In this document: positions 5,903 to 7,516 of the stretch, one piece after another
Position numbering within the stretch: the stretch's first letter is position 1
Layout of the letters: each line of letters opens with the position of its first letter
NCBI GenBank assembly: GCA_007131945.1
Contig: SLPP01000214.1
Span: forward strand, 1 to 7,516
Direction: 5' to 3'
Length of the DNA stretch: 7,516 nt
From: Paracoccaceae bacterium
GTDB lineage: Bacteria > Pseudomonadota > Alphaproteobacteria > Rhodobacterales > Rhodobacteraceae
Notes under the pieces: generated by a model
Databases searched by the model: none
What the model was told of the DNA's origin: nothing
Seen by the model: the letters and a program-made list of their open reading frames with translations, nothing else
Made by a program: the position numbers and the translations under genes

Positions 5903-6763
5903 TCAGAACCACTCCTCCTGCGCGGCCAGCATCAGCGGCTCCAGCACCTCTTCCAGCACGGGGGTGACCATCCGCGCCAGCTCGTAGCCCGCCTGTGTGT
6001 CCGAGGCATAGTGGACCCCCGCCCATTCGCGGTTCTCGGCGATCCGGCGGGCCGAGCGGAAGAGCTCGCTCGAGGCCGGATGCTCCGGCAGGAGCCGGCA
6101 GAAGAGGAAGGCGAGCGCGAATGATTGGAAGGAATGGTTCGACGGGTAGCTCGCATGCGCGGGCTGGGCGATGAAAGGGCGCAGCCGCGGCTCGACCTGG
6201 TTCGGTCGCGGCAGGTTCCAGCGCGCCTTGTAGCGCAGTCCGATCTCGTCGGTCAGCGCCATGACCACCAGCATCAGGTGGCTCGTCGCCTCGTAGCCGC
6301 CCGAGGTCTCGACGCCGAGCGGCCGCAGGTAGCGCGAGAGTTCGAGCTCGGCCTCGGTCAGGATCTCCTCGCGGCGCGGCGCTTCCTCGGGCAGGCGCAG
6401 GCGGTACTGCTTTTCCAGAAGCTCCAGCGCCTCGTCGCGCAGCTGGTCGGGCTCGGGCGGCGGGGCGAGGGGGAGGTCGATCCAGTCGGCGACAAGTTCG
6501 TGGAGCTTCGCGCGCTCCTTCCAGGGCTCGAGGATGGCCAGGTCGGGACCGGCGGCATCGGTGCGATTGCGGTTCCGGTTGCGGTTCCTGTTGCGATTGC
6601 GGTTCCTGTTCCTGTTCCTGTTGCGGTTGAGCGCGAAGAGCGCGGCGCCGCCGGTCGGCGCGCCGGTCGCGGCGGCAGCAAAGGTTGCCTCCATCGCCTC
6701 CAGCCGCAGCGCAACCTCGGTGACGGTGAATCGCGCCTCGGTCAGGATTTCCAGGCAGTTCAT
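5903..6763 (-). CDS. Soluble PAP2 / vanadium-haloperoxidase superfamily protein with (Asn-Arg)11 tract
   Basis: A 286-residue protein with the three-part PAP2 active site. K179-x6-R186-P187 lies in KARWNLPRPNQ, PSNH (207-210) stands where PSGH is usual, and R245-x5-H251-x3-D255 lies in REWAGVHYASD, preceded by Asn244 instead of the usual Ser. His210 would be the acid/base or vanadate-contacting histidine, and His251 the phosphate nucleophile or vanadate ligand. There are no membrane helices, which favours soluble acid-phosphatase or haloperoxidase-like relatives over membrane lipid phosphatases. The N-terminal 45 residues are separated from the enzyme domain by residues 46-67, eleven Asn-Arg pairs. 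The start at 6763 was chosen because GAGG sits five bases upstream and the longer frame to 6934 lies wholly inside the TPR gene. It is the middle gene of the trio, seven bases after TPR. Phosphatase versus peroxidase activity cannot be settled here. Confidence 0.85.
   Translation of the reverse strand: MNCLEILTEARFTVTEVALRLEAMEATFAAAATGAPTGGAALFALNRNRNRNRNRNRNRNRNRNRNRTDAAGPDLAILEPWKERAKLHELVADWIDLPLAPPPEPDQLRDEALELLEKQYRLRLPEEAPRREEILTEAELELSRYLRPLGVETSGGYEATSHLMLVVMALTDEIGLRYKARWNLPRPNQVEPRLRPFIAQPAHASYPSNHSFQSFALAFLFCRLLPEHPASSELFRSARRIAENREWAGVHYASDTQAGYELARMVTPVLEEVLEPLMLAAQEEWF
5912..5919 (-). promoter_or_regulatory. Ribosome-binding site of the S8 protease, inside the upstream gene
   Basis: On the minus strand AGGAGGAG lies ten bases before the protease ATG at 5901. 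It forms part of the Gln-Glu-Glu codons at the extreme C-terminus of the PAP2-like gene. This supports the 5901 start and translational coupling. Confidence 0.7.
6563..6628 (-). repeat. Hexanucleotide repeat encoding (Asn-Arg)11
   Basis: Eleven tandem six-base units on the coding strand, each an Asn codon followed by an Arg codon. Asn is AAC nine times and AAT twice; Arg is CGC six times, AGG four times and CGG once. The longest identical run is three AACAGG units in a row (6605-6622). Because the unit is six bases, gain or loss of units keeps the reading frame. Synonymous variation shows that the tract is not a fresh slippage product throughout, and suggests that the dipeptide itself has been kept. 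Confidence 0.9.
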
Positions 6764-6766
6764 GCG

Positions 6767-6772
6767 CACCTC
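6767..6772 (-). promoter_or_regulatory. Ribosome-binding site of the PAP2-like gene
   Basis: GAGGTG on the minus strand, overlapping the TPR stop codon, with GAGG five bases before the ATG at 6763. It fixes the start and indicates coupling of translation between the two genes. Confidence 0.65.
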
Positions 6773-7516
6773 ACTTGAACAGCCGGTCGAGATGGCCGAC
6801 CAGCGCGGCATTCTCGCGCAGGATCCGCTGGCCATAGCGGGCCTCGCGCACGTCGGCGTGGCGGATGTCGGGGTCCATCGCCACCAGGCTGTCGCGCAGG
6901 GCCTCGGCCTCGGCGCGCTCACCACGCGCGGCATGGGCGATCATCAGGTAGCGCCGGTTGGCGTTGAACTTCGGCTGTTTCTGCAGCGCCCGGCGGCCGG
7001 CCTGCACCGCGCGGTCGTAGTCGCCCGCGAGCGTCGAGGCCATCGCCAGCGTCGTATCGTAGCTGTAGGCGATGGGGCTGTAGGCGCCGAGATTGACGGC
7101 GCGTTCGGCGGCAGCGCAGGCAGCGCGGTAGTCGCCGGCATAGAGCTTGTGCAGCGCGTAGTGATCCCAGGCGAAGGGCTGCGCCGGGTTGAGCCGCACG
7201 GCGCGTTCGAGCAACTCGCCCGCGGCCTCGTGCTCCTGAAAGACGTAGCCCAGGACATGCCCGAAACAGGCGAGCGCGACGCTGTTGAACGGGTTCGCGC
7301 GCAGCCGTGCATTGCCGCGGCGGTAGAGATCGGCCCGGTCGGCCTCGGTCAGGGTACCCAGGTTCTCGCCGACGCTGAACGAGGCAAGATAGGCGCGAAG
7401 CCCCTCGAGCAACGCGTCCTCGTCGGCGTCGCGCGGCCCGAGCAGCGCCCGCGCCCGGTCGAGCGCCTCGGGTTCGAGCCGGAAGATCAGGTTGAGCGCG
7501 GCATAGCCCGAGCGGA
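6771..7516 (-). CDS. TPR-repeat protein, 5' end outside the window
   Basis: The frame stays open to the right edge, so only the last 247 residues are visible; an apparent internal start at 7412 is just a TTG leucine codon within the frame. The visible part is helical and holds at least four tetratricopeptide-like units of about 34 residues, with typical endings ERAVRLNP, ERAVNLG, RRALQKQP and RDSLVAMDPD and helix-turn segments such as LYAGDYRAA and TLAGDYDRAV. The pattern and C-terminal end resemble the TPR tails of bacterial signalling or transcription regulators, such as those joined to winged-helix or adenylate-cyclase domains. The N-terminal domain is not visible, so this is inference. 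TPRs usually bind partner proteins. It is the first visible gene of the trio and lies seven bases before the PAP2-like gene, so it may regulate or scaffold the two enzymes. Confidence 0.8.
   Translation of the reverse strand, partial: RSGYAALNLIFRLEPEALDRARALLGPRDADEDALLEGLRAYLASFSVGENLGTLTEADRADLYRRGNARLRANPFNSVALACFGHVLGYVFQEHEAAGELLERAVRLNPAQPFAWDHYALHKLYAGDYRAACAAAERAVNLGAYSPIAYSYDTTLAMASTLAGDYDRAVQAGRRALQKQPKFNANRRYLMIAHAARGERAEAEALRDSLVAMDPDIRHADVREARYGQRILRENAALVGHLDRLFK

Noticed and set aside
4831..5967. 378-residue plus-strand open frame over the protease gene
   Set aside because: It is antisense to an S8 protease with intact catalytic motifs, and its translation is arginine-rich with no family signature.
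6560..6631. Val-Pro/Ala-Val repeat peptide on the plus strand of the hexanucleotide tract
   Set aside because: It is only the complementary reading of the Asn-Arg repeat; the minus-strand gene has the enzyme motifs and the ribosome-binding site.

Overview
The window is high-GC, densely coded DNA that resembles a Rhodobacterales-type alphaproteobacterium. The evidence is GC-rich third codon positions throughout, an alphaproteobacterial-looking LeuB (active-site stretch [10 protein letters not shown]), and a bacterial alkaline-ceramidase-like membrane protein. The taxon is an inference from style and cannot be proved from this window. No tRNA, rRNA, CRISPR array or intact mobile element was seen.

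Left part (1-2987): the minus strand carries the 3' neighbour leuB (3-isopropylmalate dehydrogenase, leucine biosynthesis), whose last few codons are cut by the window edge. Upstream of it, on the same strand, is a LysR-type transcriptional regulator. Diverging from the regulator is a plus-strand NAD(P)-binding extended-SDR/epimerase-like protein. The short region between the two divergent starts holds dyad and repeated motifs typical of a LysR-type control region, so the regulator probably controls itself and the SDR gene. leuB is more likely a bystander.

Middle part (2988-4497): a 220-bp gap contains overlapping GC-rich hairpins after the SDR gene and a striking palindrome plus direct/inverted repeat cluster (3084-3134). 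It ends in a promoter-like element placed so that the transcript may start at or next to the ATG of the next gene. That gene encodes a seven-helix CREST-superfamily (alkaline ceramidase-like) membrane hydrolase with its metal and active-site motifs intact. Its stop codon overlaps (ATGA) the start of a 60-residue very basic protein of unknown function. A 400-bp convergent spacer (4098-4497) follows. It has no convincing gene but contains several perfect inverted repeats.

Right part (4498-7516): three minus-strand genes lie in a tight apparent operon. In order of transcription they are a TPR-repeat protein (5' end outside the window), a soluble PAP2/vanadium-haloperoxidase-superfamily enzyme carrying an in-frame (Asn-Arg)11 tract, and a subtilisin-like S8 serine protease with no visible export signal. 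The gaps are 7 nt and 1 nt, and the ribosome-binding sites sit inside the upstream genes. Co-translation implies a shared process. No function is established for this trio here, and it is the best candidate for an undescribed system in the window.
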